From Synechococcus sp. NB0720_010 (lineage in GTDB: Bacteria; Cyanobacteriota; Cyanobacteriia; PCC-6307; Cyanobiaceae), in assembly GCF_023078835.1 (NCBI RefSeq), contig NZ_CP090898.1:496001-560000 (forward strand): a DNA stretch of 64,000 bases, in the 5' to 3' direction. Shown here piece after piece: positions 7,999 to 17,830 of the stretch (its first letter is position 1; every line of letters starts with the position of its first letter). A program made the translations under genes and the position numbers. The notes below the pieces were generated by a model that saw only the letters and a list, made by a program, of their open reading frames with translations, did not search any database and was not told where the DNA came from.

Positions 7999-9096
7999 AT
8001 GGTGCCTCCCACCGCCGTTGCCTCATCTGACGCCGCAACAGCCATCGGCACGCCCAATGCACCGGCCACGAAGGATCCGGTGAAGGACACAATCTTGACT
8101 CCGCGGTTCTACACCACGGATTTCGAGGCCATGGCTGCCATGGACCTCAGCCCCAACGCCGATGAGCTGGAAGCCATCTGCGAGGAGTTCCGCAAGGACT
8201 ACAACCGCCATCACTTCGTTCGCAACGAGGAGTTCGAAGGCGCCGCTGACAAACTCGATCCCGAGACCCGGAAGGTCTTCGTCGAGTTCCTCGAGCAGAG
8301 CTGCACCTCCGAGTTCTCCGGATTCCTGCTTTACAAGGAACTGAGCCGTCGGATCAAAGAGCGCAACCCCCTGCTGGCCGAGTGCTTCGCTCACATGGCC
8401 CGCGATGAGGCCCGCCACGCTGGCTTCCTCAACAAGTCGATGAGCGACTTCGGTCTGCAGCTCGACCTCGGCTTCCTCACCGCCAACAAGGCCTACACGT
8501 ACTTCAAGCCCGAATACATCTTCTACGCCACCTACCTGAGCGAGAAGATCGGCTACTGGCGCTACATCGCCATCTTCCGCCACCTCGAGAAGAACCCCGA
8601 CAGCAAGATCTTCCCGATCTTCAACTTCTTCGAGAACTGGTGCCAAGACGAGAACCGCCACGGCGACTTCTTCGATGCCCTGATGAAGGCGCAGCCCAAG
8701 AGCGTCACCGGCCTGCGTGCTCGCCTCTGGTGTCGCTTCTTCCTGCTGGCCGTGTTCGCGACGATGTACGTCCGGGACGTGGCTCGCAAGGAGTTCTACG
8801 AAGCCCTCGGCCTCGATGCCCGCGAGTACGACAAGTACGTCATCGCCAAGACCAACGAGACCACCGCGCGGGTCTTCCCCGTGGTCCTGAACGTCGACCA
8901 TCCGAAGTTCTATACGCGTCTTGAGCGCCTGGTGCGCAACAACGACAAACTCAGCGCTGCTGATGAAGGCAACGCCCCAGCTCCCCTCAAGGTTCTGCGC
9001 AAGCTGCCCTACTGGGTCGCCAACGGTGCCGAGATGGCCAAGCTGTTCTTCACGAACCCCATCCGCAGCGAGAACTACCAGCCCGCCGTTCGCTGA
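7999..9096 (+). CDS. acsF: Mg-protoporphyrin IX monomethyl ester oxidative cyclase
   Basis: AcsF (ChlA/CycI) is the di-iron oxygenase that forms the isocyclic ring of chlorophyll, converting Mg-protoporphyrin IX monomethyl ester to divinyl protochlorophyllide at the membrane. The 365-residue protein has the di-iron ligand motifs DEARHAGF (near 135) and DENRHGDF (near 220) and the TRFYTTDF-type N-terminal region. Length is normal for the aerobic cyclase. ATG 7999 is chosen over an in-frame TTG at 7978. The gene ends at a strong terminator. No oxygen-independent BchE-type gene is in the window. Confidence 0.95.
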   Translation: MVPPTAVASSDAATAIGTPNAPATKDPVKDTILTPRFYTTDFEAMAAMDLSPNADELEAICEEFRKDYNRHHFVRNEEFEGAADKLDPETRKVFVEFLEQSCTSEFSGFLLYKELSRRIKERNPLLAECFAHMARDEARHAGFLNKSMSDFGLQLDLGFLTANKAYTYFKPEYIFYATYLSEKIGYWRYIAIFRHLEKNPDSKIFPIFNFFENWCQDENRHGDFFDALMKAQPKSVTGLRARLWCRFFLLAVFATMYVRDVARKEFYEALGLDAREYDKYVIAKTNETTARVFPVVLNVDHPKFYTRLERLVRNNDKLSAADEGNAPAPLKVLRKLPYWVANGAEMAKLFFTNPIRSENYQPAVR

Positions 9097-9131
9097 TTCC
9101 TGCGTCATTCGCAGTTCCCCGTAGGGGGTTA

Positions 9132-9161
9132 GGCCCTGGTCGCTTTGGCCAGGGCCTTCTT
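9132..9161 (+). terminator. Rho-independent terminator after acsF
   Basis: An 8-bp perfect stem (GGCCCTGG / CCAGGGCC, arms 9132-9139 and 9149-9156) with a 9-nt loop is followed by TTCTTG. It is 35 bp past the acsF stop. Confidence 0.8.
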
Positions 9162-9213
9162 GCTAGGACCGTGATGGCCCGCTGCCATCCATGCCCAACC
9201 GTCAACAACCCGC

Positions 9214-10653
9214 GTGATTGCCTCCATCCCGTCCCACGCTGAGCTGTTACTCGGCCCCTTTGATCAGCGCTGGAGCCCGCGCCTGGAATCACTCCTGGCG
9301 ATGGGCAAAGCCGCCGGCGCCGATCTCGTTGAGATCTTCCTGGAGCGGACCGATCACCTCGGTGTCCTGGCCGAACAGGACACCATCACGAGCGTGACGC
9401 CGGCCTTCGGCATGGGAGCTGGCATCCGGGTGTTTCGGGACCAGCGGGACGGCTTTGTCAGCACCAACGACCTCAGCGAGGCCGGACTGACGACGGCGCT
9501 GACCCAAGCCCTCGGGATGTTGGGACTGGACCTGGACGGAACGGGGCTCAGCGGCTTCGAAGGTCTACCGGCCCTCAGGGATTTCGCCCTGGAGAAAAAT
9601 CTCTGGCTCAGCAGCTGCCCTGAGCTGACCGAGAGCACCCAGAAGCTTCTGGAGGGAACGGCCCAGCTGCAGCAGAAGGGCAAGCATCTCCAGGCCCGCC
9701 GGGGCAGCTATGCCCGGGACTGGCAGGAAGTGATGGTGGCCGCCAGTGACGGCACCTTTGGCCGGGACATCCGTCTGCATCAATCTGTTGGCCTCAATGT
9801 CCTGGCCGCCGATGGTGATCACCGGGCCGGCGTCGGACGCCGCTACGGCACCTCCGACAGCCCAGACGATCTGCGCCAGTGGGATGTCGCCCAGGCCGCC
9901 GATGAGGTCTGTACGAGTGCCGGCAACATGCTCTACGCCGACTACGTCGAGGCCGGCCAGATGCCAGCGGTGCTGGCTAACCGCTTCGGTGGAGTGATCT
10001 TCCACGAGGCCTGCGGCCACCTCTTGGAAACCACCCAGGTGGAGCGCGGCACAACCCCCTTTGCCGAGAAGGTCGGCGAGACGATCGCCCATGAAGCCGT
10101 CACCGCCATCGATGAAGGGCTGACGGGCGGCGCCTTTGGCTCCCTCTCGATGGATGACGAGGGACTGGAGGCCCAACGCACCGTGCTGATCGAGAACGGT
10201 GTCCTCAAGCGTTTCCTCAGTGACCGCGCTGGAGAACTGCGCACGGGCCATGCCCGAACCGGCAGCGGACGGCGCCAAAGCCACACCTTTGCCGCCGCCA
10301 GCCGCATGCGCAACACCTACATCGCGGCGGGGCCCCATCAACCGGAGGACCTGATCGCCTCGGTGGACCGCGGCCTCTACTGCAAGTCCATGGGCGGTGG
10401 CAGCGTCGGACCCACCGGTCAGTTCAACTTCGCGGTGGAGGAGGGCTATCTGATCGAAGACGGCAAGCTCACCAAACCGGTGAAGGGCGCCACCTTGATC
10501 GGCGAGGCCAAGGAAGTGATGCCGCGCATCTCCATGTGCGCCAATGACCTGGAACTGGCCGCAGGCTTCTGCGGTTCCGTCAGCGGCAGCATCTTTGTCA
10601 CCGTCGGACAACCCCACATCAAGGTCGACTCCATCACCGTGGGGGGCCGCTGA
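9214..10653 (+). CDS. tldD: Metalloprotease TldD
   Basis: TldD is the catalytic half of the TldD/TldE heterodimeric zinc protease, known for trimming peptides such as antitoxins and modified peptides. The 479-residue protein contains the metal-binding HEACGHLLE motif near residues 267-275 and the downstream glycine-rich stretch [13 protein letters not shown] near 393-405. GTG 9214 is used; an ATG at 9191 is in another frame and stops at once. It is followed after one base by tldE. Confidence 0.92.
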   Translation: MIASIPSHAELLLGPFDQRWSPRLESLLAMGKAAGADLVEIFLERTDHLGVLAEQDTITSVTPAFGMGAGIRVFRDQRDGFVSTNDLSEAGLTTALTQALGMLGLDLDGTGLSGFEGLPALRDFALEKNLWLSSCPELTESTQKLLEGTAQLQQKGKHLQARRGSYARDWQEVMVAASDGTFGRDIRLHQSVGLNVLAADGDHRAGVGRRYGTSDSPDDLRQWDVAQAADEVCTSAGNMLYADYVEAGQMPAVLANRFGGVIFHEACGHLLETTQVERGTTPFAEKVGETIAHEAVTAIDEGLTGGAFGSLSMDDEGLEAQRTVLIENGVLKRFLSDRAGELRTGHARTGSGRRQSHTFAAASRMRNTYIAAGPHQPEDLIASVDRGLYCKSMGGGSVGPTGQFNFAVEEGYLIEDGKLTKPVKGATLIGEAKEVMPRISMCANDLELAAGFCGSVSGSIFVTVGQPHIKVDSITVGGR

Positions 10654-10654
10654 G

Positions 10655-12028
10655 ATGAGCCAGACCAACCAAAGCCTCAACGCCGAACAGCTGCGCAGCC
10701 AGCTCGAGGGAATCGCCCAGCAGCACGGCATCCGCCAGTGGGACCTCGGCGCGGCCTGCAGCACCGACACCTCCGTGCAGGTCGACCGCGGCGAACCCAA
10801 GCAACTCAAGGGGGCCCAGCGCAGTTCGATCACGATCCGTGTCTGGAACAGTGAAGGGCTGGTCGGCACCACCAGCACCTCGGACCTCTCGCAAAGCGGA
10901 CTGGAGAGGGCCCTCTCCGGTGCCCGGGATGCCGCGGCATTCGGGAATGCCGAAGAGACGCCTGCCTTCTCACCCCTGGCCACAGCACCGCTGACGGCCC
11001 TGGATCAACCGCTGCATCAGCCCCAGGGCATCCTCAAGTTGCTCGAGCAGCTCAAGGCCGCAGAGCATGATCTGCTCGGACGCCACCAGGCGATCAGCAC
11101 CGTTCCCTACAACGGTCTGGCCGAGCGCAGCAGCGAACGGATTTACCTCAACAGCGATGGGGCCTGCCGTCAGCAGCAGCTGACCACCGCCAGCATCTAC
11201 CTCTACGCCCGGGCCGAGGAGAGCGGCCGCAAACCGCGCAGTTCCGGTGCCGTACGCCTGGCCTACGGCGCCTCAGACCTCGACATTGCCGGCTGCATTG
11301 ACGAGGCCGCCGAGCGCACCATCAGCCACCTGGATTACGCCCCGGTGGAGACCGGCCGTTACACCTGTGTGCTCAGTCCCGAGGCCTTCCTCGATCTGAT
11401 CGGCGCCTTCAGCAACCTCTTCAATGCCCGTTCGGTGCTGGACGGGGTCAGCCTCAGCCAGAAGGACTCCATCGGCCAGAGCCTGGCGGTGCCCTTCCTT
11501 TCGATCGACGACAACGGCCTGCACCCCGGCAACATTGGCGCCTCCAACTTCGATGGAGAGGGAACGCCCACCCGCAAGCTGTCGCTGCTGGAGGGGGGCG
11601 TGCTGAAGAACTTCCTGCACTCCGAGGCCACGGCCCGGGCCTTTGGGGTGACCCCCACCGGCCACGCCGGTCTCGGGGCCAAGGTGTCTGTCGGTCCCGA
11701 CTGGTTTGAGATTGGCCCCACCCCCGGCAGCAGCGGCGGCCAAAGCGGTCTCGATCGGTTCAAGGCCGATCAGCCAATCATCTGGATTGACTCCCTCTCC
11801 GCCCTGCATGCCGGGGTCAAGGCCAGCCAAGGCTCCTTCTCCCTGCCCTTCGACGGCTGGTTGATCAAGGGCGGCGAAGCCCGCTCGATCGATGCCGCCA
11901 CCGTGGCCGGCGATATCCGCCAGGTGCTCAACGCGATTGTCGGCTTCGAGGGCGAGGCCAAGGTCACCCCCGACGGGCTCTGCCCGATGGTCTGGGTGGA
12001 GGGTCTCTCGATAACCGGCGAGGCCTAA
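10655..12028 (+). CDS. tldE: Metalloprotease partner subunit TldE (PmbA)
   Basis: The 457-residue protein is homologous along its length to TldD-type proteins but lacks the HExxxH zinc site, as expected for the TldE/PmbA subunit that forms the substrate tunnel with TldD. Recognisable segments are GTTSTSDLS near 68, SERIYLNSDG near 160 and SNLFNARSVLDGVS near 253. ATG 10655 begins right after the tldD stop (10651-10653). The tandem order is the usual one, so co-translation and a heterodimer are expected. Confidence 0.9.
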   Translation: MSQTNQSLNAEQLRSQLEGIAQQHGIRQWDLGAACSTDTSVQVDRGEPKQLKGAQRSSITIRVWNSEGLVGTTSTSDLSQSGLERALSGARDAAAFGNAEETPAFSPLATAPLTALDQPLHQPQGILKLLEQLKAAEHDLLGRHQAISTVPYNGLAERSSERIYLNSDGACRQQQLTTASIYLYARAEESGRKPRSSGAVRLAYGASDLDIAGCIDEAAERTISHLDYAPVETGRYTCVLSPEAFLDLIGAFSNLFNARSVLDGVSLSQKDSIGQSLAVPFLSIDDNGLHPGNIGASNFDGEGTPTRKLSLLEGGVLKNFLHSEATARAFGVTPTGHAGLGAKVSVGPDWFEIGPTPGSSGGQSGLDRFKADQPIIWIDSLSALHAGVKASQGSFSLPFDGWLIKGGEARSIDAATVAGDIRQVLNAIVGFEGEAKVTPDGLCPMVWVEGLSITGEA

Positions 12029-12037
12029 GGGCAAACG

Positions 12038-13069
12038 ATGCGGATCCTCTTTTGGGGTACCCCGGCCTACGCCGCCGTCAGCCTCGACGCCTTGGTCAAC
12101 GCGGGACATGAGCTGGTGGGTGTCGTCACCCAACCGGACCGCAGGCGCGGGCGCGGCAAGGCACTGGTGCCCTCCCCCGTGAAGGCCAGGGCCATGGAAC
12201 TCGGCATCCCAGTGTTCACGCCGGAGCGGATCCGCAAGGACCCTGAATGTCAACAACAACTCGCCGAACTGGGGGCCGATGTCTACGTCGTGGTTGCCTT
12301 TGGCCAAATCCTGCCGCGTGAGGTGCTGCAGCAACCACCCCTGGGCTGCTGGAACGGCCATGGCTCACTGCTCCCCCGCTGGCGCGGCGCAGGCCCGATC
12401 CAATGGAGCCTGATCGAAGGCGACGCTGAAACCGGCGTCGGGATCATGGCGATGGAGGAGGGGCTCGACACCGGACCGGTACTTCTGGAGCGCGCCATTT
12501 CCATCGGCCTACGGGAGGACGCTCACCAGCTGGCCGAACGACTGGCCCAGCTCACGGGCGAGCTCCTGATCGAGGCCCTGCCCCAGATCGAAGCCGCTGG
12601 ACCCGGCCCAGAACAGGAACGCCTGCAGCGGCTGGGCGTGCGGGTCCAGCCGGAGGAGGGCATGACCTACGCCCGGATGCTGGCCAAAGAGGATTTCCAG
12701 ATCGATTGGTCCGGCTCAGCCCTGGCCATCCACCGCAAGGTGATGGGGCTCTACCCCGGCGCCAGCAGCAGTTGGAAGGGCAAACGCCTGAAGGTGCTCT
12801 CCACTGAACCCCTGATCAAACGTCTCACCGCTGAACTCAGCCCGGAGGCCAAAGCCTTGGCCGAACGCTGGGGGCTGAATCCAGGCGAGGGGTCCAGCCA
12901 CACCCCCGGGACCGTGCTGGAGTGCATCGACTCCACCGGACTGGTGGTGGCCAGCTCCGGCTGCCCCCTGCTGATTCGCGAGGCCCAGCTGGAGGGAAAG
13001 AGCGCCAGCCACGGCACCCAGCTGCTGCAACAACTCGGCGCGGTGCCGGGCGACCGCCTGGGGGACTAG
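12038..13069 (+). CDS. fmt: Methionyl-tRNA formyltransferase
   Basis: Fmt formylates initiator Met-tRNA using 10-formyl-tetrahydrofolate. The 343-residue protein has the Rossmann-type N-terminus (RILFWGTPAYAA) and the catalytic stretch NGHGSLLPRWRGAGPI near residues 108-123. It also has GVGIMAMEEGLDTGP near 145-159 and the C-terminal OB-fold domain. It follows tldE by 9 nt. Its last 4 bp overlap the end of the convergent J-domain gene. Confidence 0.94.
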   Translation: MRILFWGTPAYAAVSLDALVNAGHELVGVVTQPDRRRGRGKALVPSPVKARAMELGIPVFTPERIRKDPECQQQLAELGADVYVVVAFGQILPREVLQQPPLGCWNGHGSLLPRWRGAGPIQWSLIEGDAETGVGIMAMEEGLDTGPVLLERAISIGLREDAHQLAERLAQLTGELLIEALPQIEAAGPGPEQERLQRLGVRVQPEEGMTYARMLAKEDFQIDWSGSALAIHRKVMGLYPGASSSWKGKRLKVLSTEPLIKRLTAELSPEAKALAERWGLNPGEGSSHTPGTVLECIDSTGLVVASSGCPLLIREAQLEGKSASHGTQLLQQLGAVPGDRLGD

Positions 13070-13815
13070 GCCACCAGGAACTGATAGGCGTCGTTCACCC
13101 GGCGAAACGCCTCCGCGGTTCCGCCCACATCGGGGTGGTGCTGTTTCACCAGCCGGCGGTGGGCCTGCTTGATCGCCTGTTTGGAGGCACCCCACTCCAA
13201 CCCCAGCACCGAGAGGGCCACCACGCGGCGCGGGTCCCGTCCCTGATCGGTGGACTGGTGCTGGCGGTCCGTACGGCGCTGGTCAGTGCGCGTCCTGCGG
13301 TTGCTGGTCCTCTGCCGCTGGCGCATTTCCAGCACAACCCGCTGGGGGTCGTCGTCGAGCCATTCGATCGCGCTGACGCCGTAGAGGGCAAAGGCTGCGA
13401 GGACGGCGCAGCGCTTTTTGTTGAGCGGGCTGGCCGTCGCCGCATAGAGATCCCGTCCCAGACCCGGCACCAGATGGTCAAGGCGCTGCTGAAGGTTCAA
13501 CTGCGGCAGAAAGCTGCTGCGGTTGAGCTGCTCAATCAGCTCCTCCAGGCCGCTTTGGCGCAGAACGGCCCAGCCCTTCTGCTCCGCCAGGGCTGCACCC
13601 CAGCGCTCCACCTGAGCAGAGGACACCAGCGCTTGGGGTGGCCGCCAATGGTGGCGGCTGGGTTCCGGTCGCTGGCGTAGGTGCTCCAACTGCCGGCGCA
13701 GCTGACGCACCTCACTCCGCAGTGCTTCGTTCTCTTGGAGCAGCGCGTCCACATTGCTTGTGACCCGCTGCTGCGGGCGCGGCTCTGCGGACCAGCGCCT
13801 GGGATCAAAGCCCAC
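13066..13815 (-). CDS. J-domain protein with N-terminal coiled coil
   Basis: The 249-residue protein has a predicted coiled coil near residues 24-50 (LLQENEALRSEVRQL...) and a middle domain of unknown fold. A basic, glutamine-rich linker leads to a C-terminal J-domain with the HPD motif (KQHHPDVGG) near residue 229. The J-domain is at the C-terminus, unlike classical DnaJ, so it probably recruits Hsp70 to a specific partner bound by the N-terminal part. The start is GTG 13815. It lies 6 nt downstream of the helicase gene on the same strand. Confidence 0.78.
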   Translation of the reverse strand: MGFDPRRWSAEPRPQQRVTSNVDALLQENEALRSEVRQLRRQLEHLRQRPEPSRHHWRPPQALVSSAQVERWGAALAEQKGWAVLRQSGLEELIEQLNRSSFLPQLNLQQRLDHLVPGLGRDLYAATASPLNKKRCAVLAAFALYGVSAIEWLDDDPQRVVLEMRQRQRTSNRRTRTDQRRTDRQHQSTDQGRDPRRVVALSVLGLEWGASKQAIKQAHRRLVKQHHPDVGGTAEAFRRVNDAYQFLVA

Positions 13816-13821
13816 GCCGGC

Positions 13822-15234
13822 TCAAGGGCGGCGGGAGGAGGAGCGTGCCGCGGGACGTCCGCTGCGGCTGACACCGCCGCGATTGCCAACACCGCGGTTG
13901 CCACCACCACCACGGCTCGAGCGGCCGCGCCCGCCGCTCAGATCCAGCGGGGGAGCCGAGAGCACCGTGGGCTCAAAGCCCGGGATCTCCTGCTTGGGCA
14001 GCTTTTTGCCCGTCAGGCGTTCAATCGCCCGCAGCAGCTCATGCTCTTCAGCGGCCACCAGGGAGACGGCATGGCCGCTGTGGCCCGCCCGGCCGGTGCG
14101 GCCGATGCGGTGGACGTAGTCCTCGGCCTGGTTCGGCAGATCGAGATTCACCACATGGGGCAGCTGATGAATGTCAATGCCGCGGGCGGCGATGTCGGTG
14201 GCGACCAACACCCGCAGCTCGCCGCTCTTGAACCCCGCCAGGGCACGGGTGCGGGCCCCTTGGCTCTTGTTCCCATGGATCGCCGCCGCCGCCATGCCTT
14301 CGGCACTGAGCCTGTCGGCGACGCGATTCGCACCATGCTTGGTGCGGGAGAAGACCAGCACCTGCTGCCAGTCATTGCTGGCGATCAGATGGCAGAGCAA
14401 ATCCGGCTTGCGCGCCATATCGCAAGGGTGAAGGATGTGCTCAACCGTTGCCGCCGTGCGGTTTTCGGGGGTGACCTGAAGCTGGACGGGCTCATGGAGC
14501 AGACCCGTCGCCAAGCGACGAATCGAGGTCTCGAAGGTGGCCGAGAACAGCAGGTTTTGGCGCTTTGCCGGCAGCAGCCGCAGGATTTTTTGGATGTCGC
14601 GGATGAAGCCCATGTCGAGCATCCGATCCGCTTCATCCAGCACCAGGATCTCGACGCGATCCAGGCTGATCGCCCCCTGCTGCACCAGGTCCATCAGGCG
14701 GCCCGGCGTGGCCACCAACACATCGGCGCCAGCCTGCAGCCTGGTGATCTGAGGGTTGATCTTGACCCCGCCAAAGACCACATCGCTGCGCAGGTCCAGG
14801 TGCCTGGAGTAGGCCTTGACGTTGTCGGCCACCTGGGCCGCCAGCTCGCGGGTGGGGGTCAGCACCAACGAACGAACAATTCGCCCGCGGGCGTGGGGCC
14901 CATGGCGCAGGCGCTCCAGCATTGGCAGGGTGAAACCGGCGGTTTTACCGGTGCCGGTCTGGGCCGCTGCCATCACATCGCGGCCCGCCAGAACCGCCGG
15001 GATGCATTGCTGCTGAATGGAGGAGGGCTGGCTGTAGCCCTTCTGCAGAACGGCCTCAACGATCGGACGCCCGAGCCCAAGGGCCGTAAACGGGGACTCC
15101 GCCAGCTGCTCTTCATCCACGGGCGGCAGCACCGCGGGGGCCTCCGCTGTTGCAGAAGCGCTGGTCGACAGCCGCTTCACCGGAGCCGGCCGACGACGCT
15201 GCCGGGGAGAACGATCGGGGGAGGAGATAAGCAA
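13822..15234 (-). CDS. DEAD-box ATP-dependent RNA helicase (RhlE-like)
   Basis: The 470-residue protein shows helicase motifs in order: Q motif (SIQQQCIP), [39 protein letters not shown], and [11 protein letters not shown]. After the core comes an arginine/glycine-rich tail ([13 protein letters not shown]) typical of RNA-binding helicases such as RhlE and the cyanobacterial cold-induced CrhR. The likely role is unwinding RNA secondary structure in ribosome assembly or cold adaptation. The start is TTG 15234; no better start is in frame close by. Confidence 0.9.
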   Translation of the reverse strand: MLISSPDRSPRQRRRPAPVKRLSTSASATAEAPAVLPPVDEEQLAESPFTALGLGRPIVEAVLQKGYSQPSSIQQQCIPAVLAGRDVMAAAQTGTGKTAGFTLPMLERLRHGPHARGRIVRSLVLTPTRELAAQVADNVKAYSRHLDLRSDVVFGGVKINPQITRLQAGADVLVATPGRLMDLVQQGAISLDRVEILVLDEADRMLDMGFIRDIQKILRLLPAKRQNLLFSATFETSIRRLATGLLHEPVQLQVTPENRTAATVEHILHPCDMARKPDLLCHLIASNDWQQVLVFSRTKHGANRVADRLSAEGMAAAAIHGNKSQGARTRALAGFKSGELRVLVATDIAARGIDIHQLPHVVNLDLPNQAEDYVHRIGRTGRAGHSGHAVSLVAAEEHELLRAIERLTGKKLPKQEIPGFEPTVLSAPPLDLSGGRGRSSRGGGGNRGVGNRGGVSRSGRPAARSSSRRP

Positions 15235-15259
15235 ACCTCGCGAAGCTTCACCCTACGGC

Positions 15260-15907
15260 TCAGGACTCGGTGTACAGCTGCCTGGCCTGATCCAGGGTGA
15301 GCTGCACTTCCTGATCGCTCAGCACCGAGGCTTCTGGCCAGGACTGATCAAGCCAGCGCCGCAGAACAGGCAGCTCCTGCAGGAAAAACGTCTCTTGTGC
15401 CGCCAGCACCCGAAATTTCAGGAACTCCAGCAGGCGTGCCCGAAGACGAGCAACCGGGATGGGGCGGCAGCGCGCGGGATCGACGGCCAACTCCAGGGCT
15501 GCGCCCGTCACAAGCTCCGGCAAGCGAGGAGCCAGGAGCTCCAGGCGGCCGTCCCGCTGAAAGTGGCGAACCTTGGTCTCGGGATGCGGGTAATAAATCC
15601 AGCCCTCGACCGCGGCGCTCGAGGGCTGACGCAGGAGCACCCGCCAGAACGAGAAGGTCTCAGGCGGGTGCAGCGGTGTCCACGCCAACTGCTCAAAGCA
15701 GTGGTCGGGGTGGCTTAAGACCCAACGGCAGCCTGGGAAGTCCAGGTTGATCGTCCCCTGGACACACTCCGAGAGGTCCAAGCCGCCCTGCAGAAAAAAC
15801 GGCGACTGCAGGGCAATCGTTCCAGCGGGATAGGGACTGTCACTGGCCGACCCCGAGGCCACGCCATGGCCTCTGGCCACGATTCCCCGATGCCAGAGGC
15901 GCTCCAT
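15260..15907 (-). CDS. Conserved cyanobacterial protein of unknown function
   Basis: I do not recognise a named family in this 215-residue protein. It has striking conserved-looking segments: ALQSPFFLQGG, GTINLDFPGC, PDHCFEQLAWTPLHPPETFSFWRV, GWIYYPHPETKVRHFQ and LLAPRLPELV. These suggest a compact enzyme-like or binding fold with no signal peptide or membrane helix. The ATG overlaps the TAA of the upstream DUF6464-like gene (TAATG), so translation is probably coupled. Confidence 0.6.
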   Translation of the reverse strand: MERLWHRGIVARGHGVASGSASDSPYPAGTIALQSPFFLQGGLDLSECVQGTINLDFPGCRWVLSHPDHCFEQLAWTPLHPPETFSFWRVLLRQPSSAAVEGWIYYPHPETKVRHFQRDGRLELLAPRLPELVTGAALELAVDPARCRPIPVARLRARLLEFLKFRVLAAQETFFLQELPVLRRWLDQSWPEASVLSDQEVQLTLDQARQLYTES

Positions 15908-16254
15908 TAGCCCTCGCCGCGCAGGCTGTGGTGGGCGCAGCGCTCACAGGGACCCGCCGGCAGCACCGCGCAACGCAGAAGCGGTGAGCGGGCATTGAAC
16001 TGACAACTGGGGTCACCGATGACCCATTGCCCCTGCCACCAGCGCGCATCCGCAGGGCGGCGCTGGGCCTTGACCTGGAGGGCAATGGAGCTGAGCTCGT
16101 AGCGCCCGCCGCGCAGCTGGTAGCGGTGGTGGCGCTGCAGCACCAGATAAGTCCGCTCGGGGAGCTCAAGCCAGCGCCCGGGTTGGGGCACCTCCTCGAG
16201 CTCGAGACGGTCGATCAGTTGGTTGCTGCCGGCCTGCCGCAGTTCAACGCGCAT
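15907..16254 (-). CDS. DUF6464-like small cysteine-containing protein
   Basis: The 115-residue protein has a beta-rich N-terminal part (RTYLVLQRHHRYQLRGGRYEL). The C-terminal segment IGDPSCQFNARSPLLRCAV...GPCERCAHH carries four cysteines that could bind a metal. The segment resembles what I recall of the cyanobacterial DUF6464 family, of unknown role. It starts 5 nt after the TerC gene stop and overlaps the next gene, so TerC, this gene and the 215-residue unknown form an operon. Confidence 0.6.
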   Translation of the reverse strand: MRVELRQAGSNQLIDRLELEEVPQPGRWLELPERTYLVLQRHHRYQLRGGRYELSSIALQVKAQRRPADARWWQGQWVIGDPSCQFNARSPLLRCAVLPAGPCERCAHHSLRGEG

Positions 16255-16259
16255 CGGCT

Positions 16260-16988
16260 CTAACCCTCGGCCTCCTCAGGGACGCGCTGGGAGAAGCCCC
16301 AGGCAAACAGCAGGGCCACGACCGCCAAAAGCCCCCATTCCGGAGGAACCACCTGCGGCGCCACCAGACGCAGCAGCAAACGGATCCCCACAAGGCCAAC
16401 AGCCAGATAACCAGCCGCTTCGAGGTGGCGATAGACCTCAAGCCAACGGATAAACAGCCCGGAGGTCAGCCGCAGGGCCACCACCCCGAGCACTCCGCCG
16501 ATCATCACCAACAGCAGGTTGTCGCTCACGGCCACCGCCGCCGCCACGCTGTCGAGGGAGAAGGCCAAATCCGTCAGGGCCAGGGTGACCACCACCCCCG
16601 AGAGCCCCTTGACCGCTCCATCTGCTGCGGAGTCATCGCTGAGCTCTGGATCCCCTGTTTCAGCCTCGCTGGACCTCAAGTTGGTGACACAGAGCCACAG
16701 CAGATAGCCCGCCGCCAGCAGCTGCAGCGGCCAGAAGTCCAGCACCCATTGGGCGGCCGCAATCAAGATCAGCCGGAAGACCAGGGCCAGCCCCAATCCC
16801 AGGTTCAGGGCCTGGCCCTGGAGCTTCGGATCGTGCAGCCGCCTTGAGATCGCCGCTAGGGCAATGGCGTTATCGGCGGAGAGCACCGCCTCAAGGGCCA
16901 CGAGCAACGGCAGCAGCAACAGCAGCTCACCCCACTGATCCGCCGATTGGATCAGTGGCGATAGGGATGGAATTGACTCCGCTTCCAT
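16260..16988 (-). CDS. TerC-family integral membrane protein
   Basis: This 242-residue, mostly hydrophobic protein has about seven membrane segments and the TerC signatures LSADNAIALAAI (near 37-48) and DLAFSLDSVAAAVAV (near 135-149), whose acidic residues are thought to bind metal ions. TerC proteins have been linked to tellurite resistance, metal (Mn2+) export and, in plants, thylakoid membrane biogenesis. Here it leads a three-gene operon with two cyanobacterial unknowns. Confidence 0.82.
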   Translation of the reverse strand: MEAESIPSLSPLIQSADQWGELLLLLPLLVALEAVLSADNAIALAAISRRLHDPKLQGQALNLGLGLALVFRLILIAAAQWVLDFWPLQLLAAGYLLWLCVTNLRSSEAETGDPELSDDSAADGAVKGLSGVVVTLALTDLAFSLDSVAAAVAVSDNLLLVMIGGVLGVVALRLTSGLFIRWLEVYRHLEAAGYLAVGLVGIRLLLRLVAPQVVPPEWGLLAVVALLFAWGFSQRVPEEAEG

Positions 16989-17050
16989 GCCGTTGCTGCA
17001 GAGCCTTCCTTGGCTCGCCAGTGTAGAAACGCCACAACGACGAGCCGACC

Positions 17051-17830
17051 ATGGAGAGCAGCCTGTCGTTTCGGGCGCGTCTGGTGCACGCCGAAGCCGG
17101 CAAGCGCGTGGTCCAACTCAGTGCCTGGAGGGGATCCCAGTGCCTCGGTAGTGCCCTGGGGGAAGCGGAGAACGCCGAACTTGCCGAGGAGCGAGCCCTG
17201 GAGCGGCTGCAAAGCCGGCTGAATCACCAAGTCCCTGGGCCGGCACCTGCACCTGCACCGTCACCAGCTGAGCCACCGGTCCGCCACGCCGTGGTCAGGC
17301 GGCCGCCCGCTGAAGAGACAATCGATCCCGCTCCGGCAGCCGATCCCGAGGCGGTGCAGCCAACCCTGCCGCAGGCTCCAGTCGTCGAGGCCCAAGAGCC
17401 AGCGACCGATCCCGAGGACTGGAGTGATGAGCTCGCAGAGATCGACATTCAGCTCAAACGCTTGGGCTGGGAGCGCAGCCAAGAGGGGACCTATCTGCAA
17501 CGGGCCTTCGGCCACCCCAGCCGCAACCGCATCACCAACTACGCCGATCTGGCCGCCTACGTCCGTAGCCTGAGGGTCCTCGAGCCAGGCTGCGATCCAG
17601 CCTCCGCGTCGATTCCCCTCAGACGGCGCGATTTGCTCCAGCAGAGCGATCAGCTGCTCGCCTCCTTGCAATGGGATGCCAACCGCGGCCGCCAGGCCCT
17701 GGAGCAGCAGTTCAACCTCAGTAGTCGTCAACAGTTGAGTGATGAACAGCTGCTGGCGTTCAACATGCAGCTGGAGACAACACTCATCGGCGCCGGCAGT
17801 GGCGCGCCAGCAGCTCCCAGCCCAGGTTGA
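17051..17830 (+). CDS. Conserved cyanobacterial protein of unknown function
   Basis: The 259-residue protein has no recognised family. Residues 1-55 form a small domain (SFRARLVHAEAGKRVVQLSA...). A proline/alanine-rich linker spans about 57-120, and a C-terminal helical domain follows (EDWSDELAEIDIQLKRLGWERSQE, RNRITNYADLAAYVRSL). There is no signal peptide. It is divergent from the TerC operon, and its last 47 bases overlap the end of the convergent gene at 17784-18542. Confidence 0.6.
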   Translation: MESSLSFRARLVHAEAGKRVVQLSAWRGSQCLGSALGEAENAELAEERALERLQSRLNHQVPGPAPAPAPSPAEPPVRHAVVRRPPAEETIDPAPAADPEAVQPTLPQAPVVEAQEPATDPEDWSDELAEIDIQLKRLGWERSQEGTYLQRAFGHPSRNRITNYADLAAYVRSLRVLEPGCDPASASIPLRRRDLLQQSDQLLASLQWDANRGRQALEQQFNLSSRQQLSDEQLLAFNMQLETTLIGAGSGAPAAPSPG

